A stretch of DNA of 64,000 nucleotides, from positions 62,001 to 126,000 of the forward strand of contig NZ_JBHUER010000005.1 of NCBI RefSeq assembly GCF_042681025.1. Direction: 5' to 3'. The notes under the pieces are model-generated. The model was not told where the DNA came from. It was given only the letters and a program-made list of their open reading frames with translations, and searched no databases. The DNA comes from Methylopila henanensis (GTDB taxonomy: Bacteria; Pseudomonadota; Alphaproteobacteria; Rhizobiales; Methylopilaceae). The translations under genes and the position numbers were made by a program. Below are positions 24,714 through 32,954 of this stretch, in pieces. Position 1 is the first letter of the stretch, and every line of letters begins with the position of its first letter.

Positions 24714-25682
24714 TCAGGCGGCTGCGGCCGGCCGCAGGGCGCGTGCGGCCTCCGCGATGCGGGCGCGGACTGAGAGCGGCGTCTGCCGGGCGCTCATCGC
24801 GCGCGGCATGCTGGACTCCGGGATCGGATCCGGCTGCGAGCCGTACAGCGCCAGGAACTCGTCGTAGTTGTCGAAGCGCTTGCGCGTGACGTTGTCGACG
24901 AAGGTCTCGGCGGCGGAGCCTTCCGCGAGCACGATCTCGTGGTTCTCGGTCTCGATGTGGTGCACCGTGAAGAAGCGCCCGAGCTCGGCGTCCGTCATGC
25001 GCAGGATCGTGTCGCCGTTCACGAGCGCGCCGGCGGCGACGAGCGCGCCGTCGAGCACCAGGGCGTGGTCGGCCGTCACGCGGAGGTCGCGCCGCGGCAG
25101 GCCGTCGCCCAGCGCCCCGGCGAGGATGCGCACCGGACGCCGGCCCTCCGGCATGCCGAACACGGACGACAGCGTCTGGCGGCCCATCCACTTCACGGGG
25201 ACGGCGCGGCCGTCAGACGTCGTCACAAGCTGGCCGATCACCAGCTTCTCAACGGCGACCGGGCCGTCCGGAGTCTGGATCAGCGTGCCGGAGAGGAAGC
25301 AGACCGGCGCCGCGTCGTCGATGTTCCACTGCGATTCCGGAACGGTGGTGTCGTCGTCGAGCAGGGTGAGCGTCAGCAAGCTCGGATCGGTCCCGGCGGG
25401 AACGAACGTCGTGTAGACGAGGCTGCCCAAAGGCCCGGTCGTTCCTACGAAACCTACCGGGCTGCCGTCGCCGTCATAGACCACGCCGGCGTAGGTGTAG
25501 GTGACGTTCGCTCCGAACAGTCCGGTCGGCGCGGTGAAGGTGTCGGGGGTGACGTCGCCGAGGATTCCGGGGTTGTCCGGCGGCGTGCCGACATCCGTGA
25601 CCTCGAAATCGGAGGCCGTGTTCAGGCCCAGCGTGAGCAGGCCGCCGACGTTCACAGTAGTATATGCGTCGTATTCCGCCAT
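24714..25682 (-). CDS. Hint-domain (Hedgehog/intein-like) protein
   Basis: A 322-residue protein. The N-terminal 120 residues are Gly/Thr/Asp-rich and beta-strand-like, similar to secreted RTX-like or calcium-binding modules. A Hint_2 domain starts at Cys128 (CFLSGTLIQTPDGPVAVEKL), with the block RVTADHALVLDGALVAAGAL and the closing region HIETENHEIVLAEG (to about 270). The remaining tail is helical. Hint domains catalyse N-S acyl shift and autocleavage; in alphaproteobacteria they often sit in secreted proteins without an intein endonuclease. No signal peptide is evident, which fits type I secretion. It lies 133 bases upstream of the TPR-glycosyltransferase gene. Confidence 0.85.
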   Translation of the reverse strand: MAEYDAYTTVNVGGLLTLGLNTASDFEVTDVGTPPDNPGILGDVTPDTFTAPTGLFGANVTYTYAGVVYDGDGSPVGFVGTTGPLGSLVYTTFVPAGTDPSLLTLTLLDDDTTVPESQWNIDDAAPVCFLSGTLIQTPDGPVAVEKLVIGQLVTTSDGRAVPVKWMGRQTLSSVFGMPEGRRPVRILAGALGDGLPRRDLRVTADHALVLDGALVAAGALVNGDTILRMTDAELGRFFTVHHIETENHEIVLAEGSAAETFVDNVTRKRFDNYDEFLALYGSQPDPIPESSMPRAMSARQTPLSVRARIAEAARALRPAAAA

Positions 25683-25945
25683 TTCGGTCGCTCCAAAAAG
25701 CCGTAGGTCGTTGATGTCGGTGAATTCAAGCCTTCAGAAAACGCAAAACCGTCCCTTCGCCGCTTCGATTATGAAGTTGCGCAAAATTTTAATGGCAATT
25801 TGCGTGCATCCACACAGAACATGCGAAGGCGAATGCTTCGTCACTTTAATAACGCATATGTGGCGAGCAATTGAGATAGCGATAGCAAAATGTTGCACTG
25901 CAACAGAAAGGAGGTATGCGTCGATAAATACAGAGTTTATTCAAC

Positions 25946-25961
25946 ATCACGAATTCGTGAT
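25946..25961. repeat. 16-base perfect palindrome
   Basis: ATCACGAATTCGTGAT is a perfect palindrome in AT-rich DNA about 265 bases upstream of the Hint-domain gene start. It is operator-like. Confidence 0.6.
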
Positions 25962-25973
25962 CAGACTAATGGT

Positions 25974-26004
25974 AGCGATATCGCTTTGCGCTGATAGCGA
26001 TATC
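25974..26004. repeat. Repeated AGCGATATC half-sites
   Basis: A perfect 12-base palindrome (AGCGATATCGCT at 25974-25985) overlaps an inverted repeat of nine-base arms GATATCGCT (25977-25985) and AGCGATATC (25996-26004). A related GATAGCGATAGC direct repeat lies at about 25874-25885. Confidence 0.6.
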
Positions 26005-26012
26005 AAAGCAAT

Positions 26013-26026
26013 AGTTTGTTCAAACT
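26013..26026. repeat. AGTTTG-TT-CAAACT palindrome
   Basis: Six-base perfect arms with a two-base spacer, next to the AGCGATATC repeats. It is another operator-like element of the same island. Confidence 0.5.
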
Positions 26027-26496
26027 GTAGTAATAGAGTGGTGCCGCATTTGTTTTGCGGGCTTTGAGATTCGCGGGCGGAGGGTTTCGCAGGGCGAGGG
26101 AGGAAGGGCGCCGACGCTGCCGGAAAAGCCTGCGCGCGACGGTCCGCCGGCGCCTCGACGCGCGGAGGCGCGCCTCCGGGCGCGACGGATAGCCGGCGGC
26201 ATATGGTCCCGTGACGGAAAGGGGCGAAGGTCTGGGTGAGGCGGCCGCGCCGGTTCGGCGCGACCGCCTCGGCTTGCGCCGCGCAGGCCTCTTGCCTGAT
26301 CCGGATGACGGGGGTGCGACGGGCGGAACGCCCGGTTCGGGCGGGCGTTCCAAAAGGGTCGAGCTGCGGGCGACGCTTGGGGGGACGCTGACGCCGTCGC
26401 CCGCAGCTCTTTCCCCCGGCGGCCTTCAGGCGGTTCGGAGCCTGAAGGTCGACGGAGTGGGCGCGCGGCGGATCGGGTCGCCGCGCGTAATCGAAG

Positions 26497-27123
26497 TCAC
26501 GCCGGCGCGGGGTCGCTCGAAAGCGCCGCGACGAAAGCCTGCACGATGGCGCAGCCGCGCGTCGTCAGGTCCATTTCCTCCGGCAGCTCCAGCCACCGCC
26601 GCATCAGACCGAACACGAGCGCGCGGAACGCGCCCTGCGCGAGTTCGGGCGTAAAGGCGCGGTTGAGCTGTCCGCGGTCGCGGGCGGTCTGGAACAGCTC
26701 GGCGATCCGGGCGTCCAGGCTGCACTTCGCCTCGTGCTGGCGGCGGATGACGTCCACCATGTCGTCGGTGTACTCGCAGCGCAGCAGCAGGATCGCCATC
26801 ACCCGCGTCTGCCGTTCGTCGGCGGCGATGGTGCGGAACAGCTCGCACACGGTGTCGCCGATGCTCGGCAGAGGATCGCGGTCGGGCTGCAGGGCGAAGC
26901 GGGCGCACAACTCCTCCTCCGGCAGCGACGCGCGCTCCTGCACCGCCATGAACAGGTCGACCTTGTTCTCGAAATGCCAGTAGACGGCGCCGCGCGTGAC
27001 CCCGGCCGCGCGGGCGATGTCGTCGAGCGAGGAGCGGGCGACGCCGTTCTCGAAGAACGACATCTCGGCCGCGTCCAGGATCAGGTCCCGGGTCTTCTCC
27101 GCCTCCGCCTTCGTCTTCCGCAT
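26497..27123 (-). CDS. TetR/AcrR family transcriptional regulator
   Basis: A 208-residue regulator. The HTH (about residues 12-58) reads RDLILDAAEMSFFENGVARSSLDDIARAAGVTRGAVYWHFENKVDLF, close to AcrR, TtgR and MexL-like efflux regulators. The rest is the helical ligand domain. A CATAC-GT-GTATG palindrome lies 35 bases upstream of its start, arguing for autoregulation. No transporter gene is adjacent: the neighbours are the glycolate oxidase operon and the Hint-domain region. An RND pump occurs at 56267-60695 in this window, but no matching site was noticed there. Confidence 0.92.
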   Translation of the reverse strand: MRKTKAEAEKTRDLILDAAEMSFFENGVARSSLDDIARAAGVTRGAVYWHFENKVDLFMAVQERASLPEEELCARFALQPDRDPLPSIGDTVCELFRTIAADERQTRVMAILLLRCEYTDDMVDVIRRQHEAKCSLDARIAELFQTARDRGQLNRAFTPELAQGAFRALVFGLMRRWLELPEEMDLTTRGCAIVQAFVAALSSDPAPA

Positions 27124-27157
27124 GGATGATCCCGCGCCGCCTGCGGCAATTAACGTG

Positions 27158-27175
27158 CATACGTGTATGTATGTA
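27158..27175. promoter_or_regulatory. Probable TetR/AcrR operator
   Basis: CATAC-GT-GTATG is a perfect inverted repeat, extended by TATGTA to the right. It resembles the TACATAC/GTATGTA half-sites of AcrR- and TtgR-type operators. It lies 35-52 bases upstream of the TetR start. Confidence 0.6.
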
Positions 27176-27401
27176 AAATCACGGGAACGTGATCCTGGCG
27201 GAGCAGCGGCCGGAGCAGACGCGTCTCGGGGGTCGCAGGCTTGTCCGGTGGTCGGACGACGTCCGTTGACAGGGAAACGCGGCGCATGGTTCGGCGAACC
27301 AACCGTCCCTCTCCGACGCCGGGGGGGGGATGGTCGGGATGAGACGGTCGGGGATAGGTTCGCCGGCTCCGCCGGTCGCCGCCCTGACGAGGGATAAGGC
27401 G

Positions 27402-28739
27402 CTATTCCGCCGCGTCGGCCATGCCCTCGAAGCCGTGGCCTTCGAGGGCCGCGGGCAGGGGGCCGCCGGTCGCCCAGTCCACCAGCTCGACGGTGTGGAC
27501 GGCGGGAAGCGCCGTCCCTGAGCGGATCTGCGTCAGGCAGCCGATGTTGCCGGCCGCGACGACCTCGCCGCCGACGCGCTCGATGTTCGCGACCTTGCGG
27601 TCGCGCAGCCGCGTCGCGATCTCGGGCTGGAGGATGTTGTAGGTTCCGGCCGAGCCGCAGCAGAGGTGTCCCTCCGCCGGCTCCTTGACCTGGAAGCCGA
27701 CCGCCTTGAGGGCGGCCTTCGGCTCCTCCCGGATCTGCTGGCCGTGCTGGATCGAGCAGGCGGCGTGGTAGGCGACGGTCTGGCCGGTCGGGCGCGCGGG
27801 CTTCAGCGGCAGCGTCGCCAGCACCTCGGAGACGTCCTTGGCGAGCGCGGAGACGCGCGCGGCTTTGGCCGCATAGGCCGGGTCGTCGCGCAGCATGAAG
27901 CCGTAGTCCTTGATCGTCGTGCCGCAGCCCGACGTCGTCACCACGATGGCGTCGAGTCCGCCGTCCTCGATCACGCGCGTCCAGGCGTCGACGTTGCGGC
28001 GGGCTCCCGCGAGGCTTTCCTCCTCGCGGCCCATGTGGTGGACGAGCGAGCCGCAGCAGCCTTCGCCGGCGGCGTGGACCACCTCGACGCCGAAGCGGGT
28101 CAGCAGCCGGATGGTCGCGTCGTTGATCGAAGGCTCCAGCACCTTCTGGGCGCAGCCCTGCAGCAGCGCGACGCGGGCCTTGCGCTCGCCCGCCGCCTTG
28201 AACGTGCGGGCGCCGTCGTTGGCGGAGGCTGCGGGCAGGGCGGCCGGAGCGAGCGCCAGCATGGCGGCGATCCGCGGCCCGCCCGGCAGCTTCGCAAGCA
28301 GGCCGGCGAACGGGCGCGCCAGCCGCGCGGCGGTCAGCGCCAGCCGGAACCGGCCGGGATGCGGCAGCACGAAGGCGAGCGTCGCGCGCATCAGCCGGTC
28401 GAGCGGCGGCCGGCGGTAGGTCTTCTCGATGTGCGCGCGGGCGTGGTCGACCAAGTGCATGTAATGCACGCCGGAGGGACAGGTCGTCATGCAGGACAGA
28501 CACGACAGGCAGCGGTCCACATGGCGCACGACCTCGGTCGTCGCGGGCCTGTCCTGCTCCAGCATGTCCTTGATCAGGTAGATGCGGCCGCGTGGGGAAT
28601 CGAGTTCGTCGCCCAGCAGCACATAGGTCGGGCAGGTCGCGGTGCAGAAGCCGCAATGCACGCAGGTGCGCAGGATCTTCTCGGAAGATGCGAGCTGCGG
28701 ATCGGCCTCGAGGCGCTCGGGGGCGAATGTGGTCTGCAT
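27402..28739 (-). CDS. glcF: Glycolate oxidase iron-sulfur subunit GlcF
   Basis: A 445-residue subunit with two N-terminal [4Fe-4S] motifs (CVHCGFCTATCPTY near residue 27 and CLSCLSCMTTCPSG near 77) and two CCG domains (GEGCCGSLVHHMG and GHLCCGSAGTYNI). GlcF passes electrons from GlcD to the quinone pool as glycolate is oxidised to glyoxylate. The ATG at 28739 is chosen because it directly precedes the conserved N-terminus; longer readings run through a neighbouring gene. It is the last gene of glcD-glcE-DUF2585-glcF on the minus strand, eight bases after the DUF2585 gene. Confidence 0.95.
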   Translation of the reverse strand: MQTTFAPERLEADPQLASSEKILRTCVHCGFCTATCPTYVLLGDELDSPRGRIYLIKDMLEQDRPATTEVVRHVDRCLSCLSCMTTCPSGVHYMHLVDHARAHIEKTYRRPPLDRLMRATLAFVLPHPGRFRLALTAARLARPFAGLLAKLPGGPRIAAMLALAPAALPAASANDGARTFKAAGERKARVALLQGCAQKVLEPSINDATIRLLTRFGVEVVHAAGEGCCGSLVHHMGREEESLAGARRNVDAWTRVIEDGGLDAIVVTTSGCGTTIKDYGFMLRDDPAYAAKAARVSALAKDVSEVLATLPLKPARPTGQTVAYHAACSIQHGQQIREEPKAALKAVGFQVKEPAEGHLCCGSAGTYNILQPEIATRLRDRKVANIERVGGEVVAAGNIGCLTQIRSGTALPAVHTVELVDWATGGPLPAALEGHGFEGMADAAE

Positions 28740-28747
28740 GTCGGGTC

Positions 28748-29359
28748 TCAGGCGCCGCGCATCGCCTGCCAGTCCCGGATGACGTCGAGCGGGTGCAGGA
28801 TCATGATGACGTTCAGGGTGAGGTTGTCGCGGATGACGTAGAGCGCGACGAGCTCCATCACGATCGCCGCGGCGACGATCGTCCAGGTGGGCGACAGGCG
28901 CGCCACGGTGAAGCCGAGAATCATGAAGCCGATGTCGGCGACGGAGTTCAACACGCTGTCGCCGGCGAAGGCGTCGGAGACGGTCGCCGCGCGGTAGCGG
29001 TCGATGATGATCGGCGAATTCTCCAGCAGCTCCCAGGCGCCTTCGACCGCGATGGCGCCGATCAGCGCGGTCGCGATCGCGAGCGGGCGGCCCCGCAGGC
29101 GGCCGATCAGGACCGCCGCGCCATAGAAGATGAAGCCGTGGATGATGTGGCTGAGCGAGTACCAGTCGGCGATGTGCTGCGACGTGCCGCTGTCGTTCGC
29201 CGCCCCGTGCCACAGCTTGATCTCGCCGCAGGGGCAGATCAGCGGCCGGCCCATGGCGTAGAGGATCGCGGCGAAGCCGGCGACGAGCGCGAGGCTGAGC
29301 GCGGCGCGCCCGGCGCTGATCGCGGGACGCGTGAGCACGATGCCGTTGTCAGCGGACAT
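28748..29359 (-). CDS. UPF0314/DUF2585 membrane protein
   Basis: A 203-residue protein with about four to five membrane helices. It carries the family landmarks GRPLICPCGEIKLWHG, SQHIADWYSLSHIIHGFIFY, EGAWELLENSPIIIDRYR and GDSVLNSVADIGFM. The family is common in Rhizobiales and has no assigned function; the conserved Cys, His and Glu residues could bind metal or lipid. Here it overlaps the glcE stop by 11 bases and precedes glcF by eight, so it is an integral part of the glycolate oxidase operon. Confidence 0.9.
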   Translation of the reverse strand: MSADNGIVLTRPAISAGRAALSLALVAGFAAILYAMGRPLICPCGEIKLWHGAANDSGTSQHIADWYSLSHIIHGFIFYGAAVLIGRLRGRPLAIATALIGAIAVEGAWELLENSPIIIDRYRAATVSDAFAGDSVLNSVADIGFMILGFTVARLSPTWTIVAAAIVMELVALYVIRDNLTLNVIMILHPLDVIRDWQAMRGA

Positions 29360-30530
29360 GCATGCGCCCCGGATTGAGCACGCCGGCCGGATCGAACGCC
29401 TGGACGATCTCCGCCGTCAGGCGGGCGAGCGCCGGCGCCTCCGGTTCGAAGACGTCGACCGCGGCGCGGACCGCGTCCGGCGCGCGCACGAGAGTGGCGT
29501 GGCCGCGCGCGTCGCGCACGATCGGCCGCAGCATCGCCGCGCCGGCGTCGCCCTCGGCGGAGGTCGCGACCCAGATCAGCCCGCCGCTCCAGTCGTAGAG
29601 ATGCGCCTCGACGAGGGCGCCGAGCCGCGCGACCAGCCCCGGCGCGCGGGTCGGCGCGGTCGAGATGCGCCACAGCGCGCGGTCGGGAGAGCCGAGGAAG
29701 GGCTGCGCGTCGCGCACGTCGCGCCACAGCGCCCGCGAGGCGTCGGCGTCGAGCCGGTCGGCCGCGCCGAAGCCCATGAGGCGGGCGGCGAGCTCGCCGG
29801 CGCGGTAGCGCACCTGGCTCTCGAAGTTCTCGAGCCGGAGGCAGGTGCGCGCCGGCTGGCCGCCCTGTCCCGGGATGTGGGCGGCGCCGGTGACCTCGAA
29901 CGGCGTGCCCATGCCGGCGCAGAGCGCCGCGACGCCATGGACGTCGTCGAGCCCCTCGATCACGAGCGTGGTCTCGGTCTCGGCCGCCGGCAGCGTCTTG
30001 AAGGTCGCCTCCGTGATCACGCCGAGCGCGCCGTGCGATCCGCAGGCGAGCTTCACCAGATCATAGCCGGTGACGTTCTTCATCACGCGCCCGCCGGAGC
30101 GGATCGTCTCCGCGCGCCCCGTCGTCAGCCGCACGCCGATCAGGGCGTCGCGCACGGCGCCAGCGTAGATGCGCCGCGGCCCCGAGGCGTTGGTCGCGAC
30201 CAGCCCGCCGATGGTCGGCTCCGCTTCGCCGCCATAGAGCGGGCGGTGGTCGAACGGCTCGAAGGCGAAGCGCTGTCCGACGCGGGCGAGCTCCGCCTCG
30301 ACCTCGGCGACCGGCGTGCCGGCCCTGGCCGAGACCACCAGCTCCGACGGCTCCAGCAGGGTGACGCCGGTCAGCCGCTCGGTCGAGAGGGTCCTGCCGG
30401 CTTGCGCCGGCCGGCCGAGCCCGGCGCGGCTGCCGGCGCCGCGGATGAGGATCGGCGTCCGCGCGTCCGCGGCCTCCCGGATCGTCGCCTCGATCCCGGC
30501 CTCGTCGAAGGGAGAGATCGTGTCGGTCAC
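29349..30530 (-). CDS. glcE: Glycolate oxidase FAD-binding subunit GlcE
   Basis: A 393-residue FAD_binding_4 protein. The flavin region includes PTIGGLVATNASGPRRIYAGAVRDALIGV (around 105-133) and GRVMKNVTGYDLVKLACGSHGALGVITEATFK (around 147-178). It forms the glycolate dehydrogenase core with GlcD. The start overlaps the glcD stop by four bases (ATGA) and its stop overlaps the DUF2585 start. Membrane-associated at the cytoplasmic face through the complex. Confidence 0.95.
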   Translation of the reverse strand: MTDTISPFDEAGIEATIREAADARTPILIRGAGSRAGLGRPAQAGRTLSTERLTGVTLLEPSELVVSARAGTPVAEVEAELARVGQRFAFEPFDHRPLYGGEAEPTIGGLVATNASGPRRIYAGAVRDALIGVRLTTGRAETIRSGGRVMKNVTGYDLVKLACGSHGALGVITEATFKTLPAAETETTLVIEGLDDVHGVAALCAGMGTPFEVTGAAHIPGQGGQPARTCLRLENFESQVRYRAGELAARLMGFGAADRLDADASRALWRDVRDAQPFLGSPDRALWRISTAPTRAPGLVARLGALVEAHLYDWSGGLIWVATSAEGDAGAAMLRPIVRDARGHATLVRAPDAVRAAVDVFEPEAPALARLTAEIVQAFDPAGVLNPGRMHVR

Positions 30531-31972
30531 GCCGCGACCTTCGGCAGACGGTCGTCGAGCGGGAACACCTTGGCGGGGTTCAGCAGCCAGTTCGGGTCGA
30601 AGGCGGATTTCACCCGCATCTGTTGCTCGAGTTCGATGCGGGTGAACTGGGCGGTCATCAGGTCGCGCTTCTCGATGCCGACGCCGTGCTCGCCGGTCAG
30701 GCAGCCGCCGACCTCGACGCAGGCGAGCAGGATGTCCTCGCCGGCTTTCTCCGCCTTCGCGAGCGAGACCGGATCGTTCATGTCGTAGAGCACCAGCGGA
30801 TGCAGGTTGCCGTCGCCGGCGTGGAAGATGTTGGCGACCTTGAGGCCGGCGTTGTCGCAGATTTCGGTGATGCGCGTCAGCACCTGCGGCAGCGTGCCTG
30901 TGGGGATGGTGCCGTCCATGCAGATGTAGTCGGACACCCGGCCCATGGCGCCGAAGGCGGATTTGCGGCCCTTCCAGATGGCGGCGGCCTCGGCCGGCGT
31001 CCGCGCCTGGCGGGCGTAGGTCGCGCCATGGTCGCCGGCGATCGCGCCGATGCGGGCGAGTTGCTCGTCGATCTCGTCCGCGGAGCCCTCGACCTCGACG
31101 ATCAGCATGGCGCCGACGTCGCGCGGATAGCCGGCCTTGGCGAAATCCTCGCAGATGTCGATCGCGAGCTTGTCCATGTACTCGATCGCCACCGGCACGA
31201 TGCCGGCGCCGAGCACCGCCGCGACGCAGGCGCCGGCGGCCTCGGGGGAGGCGAAGCCGAACAGGATCGGCCGCGCGCCTTCCGCCATGGGCAGGATGCG
31301 CAGCGTCGCCTCGGTGACGACGCCGAACTGGCCTTCCGAGCCGCAGATCAGGCCGAGCATGTCGAGGCCCGGAGCGTCGAGCGCGTCGCCGCCGATCTCG
31401 ATCACCTCGCCCTTGAGCGTGACGAAGGTGACGCCCAGCAGGTTGTTGGTGGTGACGCCGTACTTGAGGCAGTGCGCGCCGCCGGAGTTCATGGCGATGT
31501 TGCCGGCGATGGTGCAGGCGAGCTGCGAGGACGGGTCCGGCGCGTAGAAGAAGCCCTCATGCGCGATCGCGGCCGAGACCCCGAGGTTGGTCACGCCGGT
31601 CTGCACGCGCACGGTTCGGTTCGCGAGGTCGACGTCGAGCACCTTCGACATCTTGGCGACGCCGAGCACCACGGCGTCCTCCTGCGGCAGGGCGCCGCCG
31701 GCGAGCGAGGTGCCGGCCCCGCGGGGAATCACCGGCACGCCCTCAGCTTCGAGGAAGGCGAGCACGGCCGCGGTCTGCTCGGTCGTCGAGGGCAGCACGA
31801 CGGCGAGCGGCATGCGGCGATAGGCTGTCAGCGCGTCGGTCTCGAACGCGCGCCGCTCCTCCTCGGACGTGATGACGCCCTCGCCCGGGACCAGCGCCTT
31901 GAGGCCCGCGATGATCTGGTCGCGCCGCGCCAGAATCGCGGGGTCGGGGGCGGGCAGCGCGATGCCGGTCAT
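30527..31972 (-). CDS. glcD: Glycolate oxidase catalytic subunit GlcD
   Basis: A 481-residue FAD-linked oxidase. It shows the FAD site (VIPRGAGTSLAGGALPQEDAVVLG), the conserved IAMNSGGAHCLKYGVTTNNLLGV block and the C-terminal FHAGDGNLHPLVLYD and TGEHGVGIEKRDLM motifs. It oxidises glycolate (and often D-lactate) to glyoxylate. The ATG at 31972 is chosen; the frame continues upstream to 32035 without family similarity. It is the first gene of glcD-glcE-DUF2585-glcF. The divergent lutABC operon begins 202 bases away, with a palindrome between them. Confidence 0.95.
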   Translation of the reverse strand: MTGIALPAPDPAILARRDQIIAGLKALVPGEGVITSEEERRAFETDALTAYRRMPLAVVLPSTTEQTAAVLAFLEAEGVPVIPRGAGTSLAGGALPQEDAVVLGVAKMSKVLDVDLANRTVRVQTGVTNLGVSAAIAHEGFFYAPDPSSQLACTIAGNIAMNSGGAHCLKYGVTTNNLLGVTFVTLKGEVIEIGGDALDAPGLDMLGLICGSEGQFGVVTEATLRILPMAEGARPILFGFASPEAAGACVAAVLGAGIVPVAIEYMDKLAIDICEDFAKAGYPRDVGAMLIVEVEGSADEIDEQLARIGAIAGDHGATYARQARTPAEAAAIWKGRKSAFGAMGRVSDYICMDGTIPTGTLPQVLTRITEICDNAGLKVANIFHAGDGNLHPLVLYDMNDPVSLAKAEKAGEDILLACVEVGGCLTGEHGVGIEKRDLMTAQFTRIELEQQMRVKSAFDPNWLLNPAKVFPLDDRLPKVAA

Positions 31973-32083
31973 GACGGGACGTTCTCCTCGAACCGCGCCG
32001 CCGTTGAACGCCGGCGGTTTGCGGGAACCTAACATATCAGCCGCTCTAGGCGACGCCTCGAGGGCTGCGCGCGCGAACGTGCG

Positions 32084-32100
32084 GCCATGCCTTGCATGGC
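32084..32100. promoter_or_regulatory. Palindrome in the divergent glc/lut promoter region
   Basis: GCCATGC-CTT-GCATGGC is a perfect inverted repeat with seven-base arms and a three-base spacer. It lies 112 bases from the glcD start and 75 bases from the lutA start. It is well placed to control both operons. Confidence 0.55.
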
Positions 32101-32174
32101 CGGCGGCGCGGGGCCATGGTCGCCATACAGTTCAAAGCCCTGACATTTGTCCGCGCTTCTGGAGTCGTTATCAA

Positions 32175-32954
32175 GTGCCGCATCCGGTCGAGCCGAGGCC
32201 CCGCGTCGGGCTTTTCGCCACCTGTCTGGTGGATCTGATCCGCCCCTCGGTCGGGTTCGCAGCCGCAAAGCTCATCGAGGACGCAGGCTGCGAGGTCGTG
32301 GTTCCGGAGCAGACCTGCTGCGGCCAGCCCGCCTTCAACTCCGGCGACCGGGCGACCTCCCGCGCGCTCGCGCTGCAGATCATGGACGCGTTCCAGGGCG
32401 TCGATTACGTGGTCGCGCCGTCGGGCTCCTGCGCCGGCATGTTGAAGCGCCACGTGCCCGAGCTGTTCGAGGGCGAGCCGGAACTCGCCCGCCGGGCCGC
32501 GGCCTTCTCGGACCGGGTGTTCGAGCTCGTCTCCTTCCTGGTCGACGTGCGCGGGGTGCGCTCGGTCGCGGCGCGATTCGACGGCGCGGTGACCTACCAC
32601 GACAGCTGCTCCGGCCTGCGCGAGCTCGGGATCAAGAGCCAGCCGCGCCGCCTGCTCGACAGCGTCGAGGGGCTGACGGTCTCCGAGATGAAGGACCCGG
32701 ACGTCTGCTGCGGCTTCGGCGGGACCTTCGCGGTCAAGTACGGCGAGATCTCCGACGCCATCGTGGCGAAGAAGGCCGAGAACATCGCGGCGTCCGGCGC
32801 GCCGACGCTGCTCGCCGGCGATCTCGGCTGCCTCATGAACATGGCCGGCAAGCTGCAGCGGCTGGGCCGCCCGGTGAAGGTGCGCCACGTCGCCGAAGTG
32901 CTGGCCGGCATGGGCGCGGAGCCCGCCATCGGCGAACCGGAGCCGCGCTCGTGA
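32175..32954 (+). CDS. lutA: L-lactate utilisation protein LutA (Fe-S oxidoreductase)
   Basis: A 259-residue protein with two CCG domains: EQTCCGQPAFNSGD near residue 47 and DVCCGFGGTFAVKYGEI near 178. LutA works with LutB and LutC to oxidise L-lactate to pyruvate, feeding electrons to the respiratory chain. It starts with GTG at 32175, behind GGAG ten bases upstream; no suitable ATG exists at the conserved N-terminus (PRVGLFATCLVDLIRP). Its stop overlaps the lutB GTG start by four bases. Divergent from glcD. Confidence 0.93.
   Translation: MPHPVEPRPRVGLFATCLVDLIRPSVGFAAAKLIEDAGCEVVVPEQTCCGQPAFNSGDRATSRALALQIMDAFQGVDYVVAPSGSCAGMLKRHVPELFEGEPELARRAAAFSDRVFELVSFLVDVRGVRSVAARFDGAVTYHDSCSGLRELGIKSQPRRLLDSVEGLTVSEMKDPDVCCGFGGTFAVKYGEISDAIVAKKAENIAASGAPTLLAGDLGCLMNMAGKLQRLGRPVKVRHVAEVLAGMGAEPAIGEPEPRS

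Larger units (their letters stand above)
25683..26496. other. AT-rich, palindrome-rich intergenic region
   Basis: The part from about 25740 to 26060 is strikingly AT-rich compared with the rest of the window. It carries several perfect palindromes: 16 bases at 25946-25961, 12 bases at 25974-25985, and smaller ones to 26026. The remaining 26070-26496 is GC-rich with only Arg/Pro-rich frames. I found no credible gene, RNA or mobile element. It includes the promoter of the Hint-domain gene. Confidence 0.6.

Noticed and set aside
26497..28656. A single 719-residue minus-strand protein joining TetR to an upstream extension
   Set aside because: The extension is an out-of-frame reading of glcF. The TetR domain has its own ATG at 27123 with an operator upstream.
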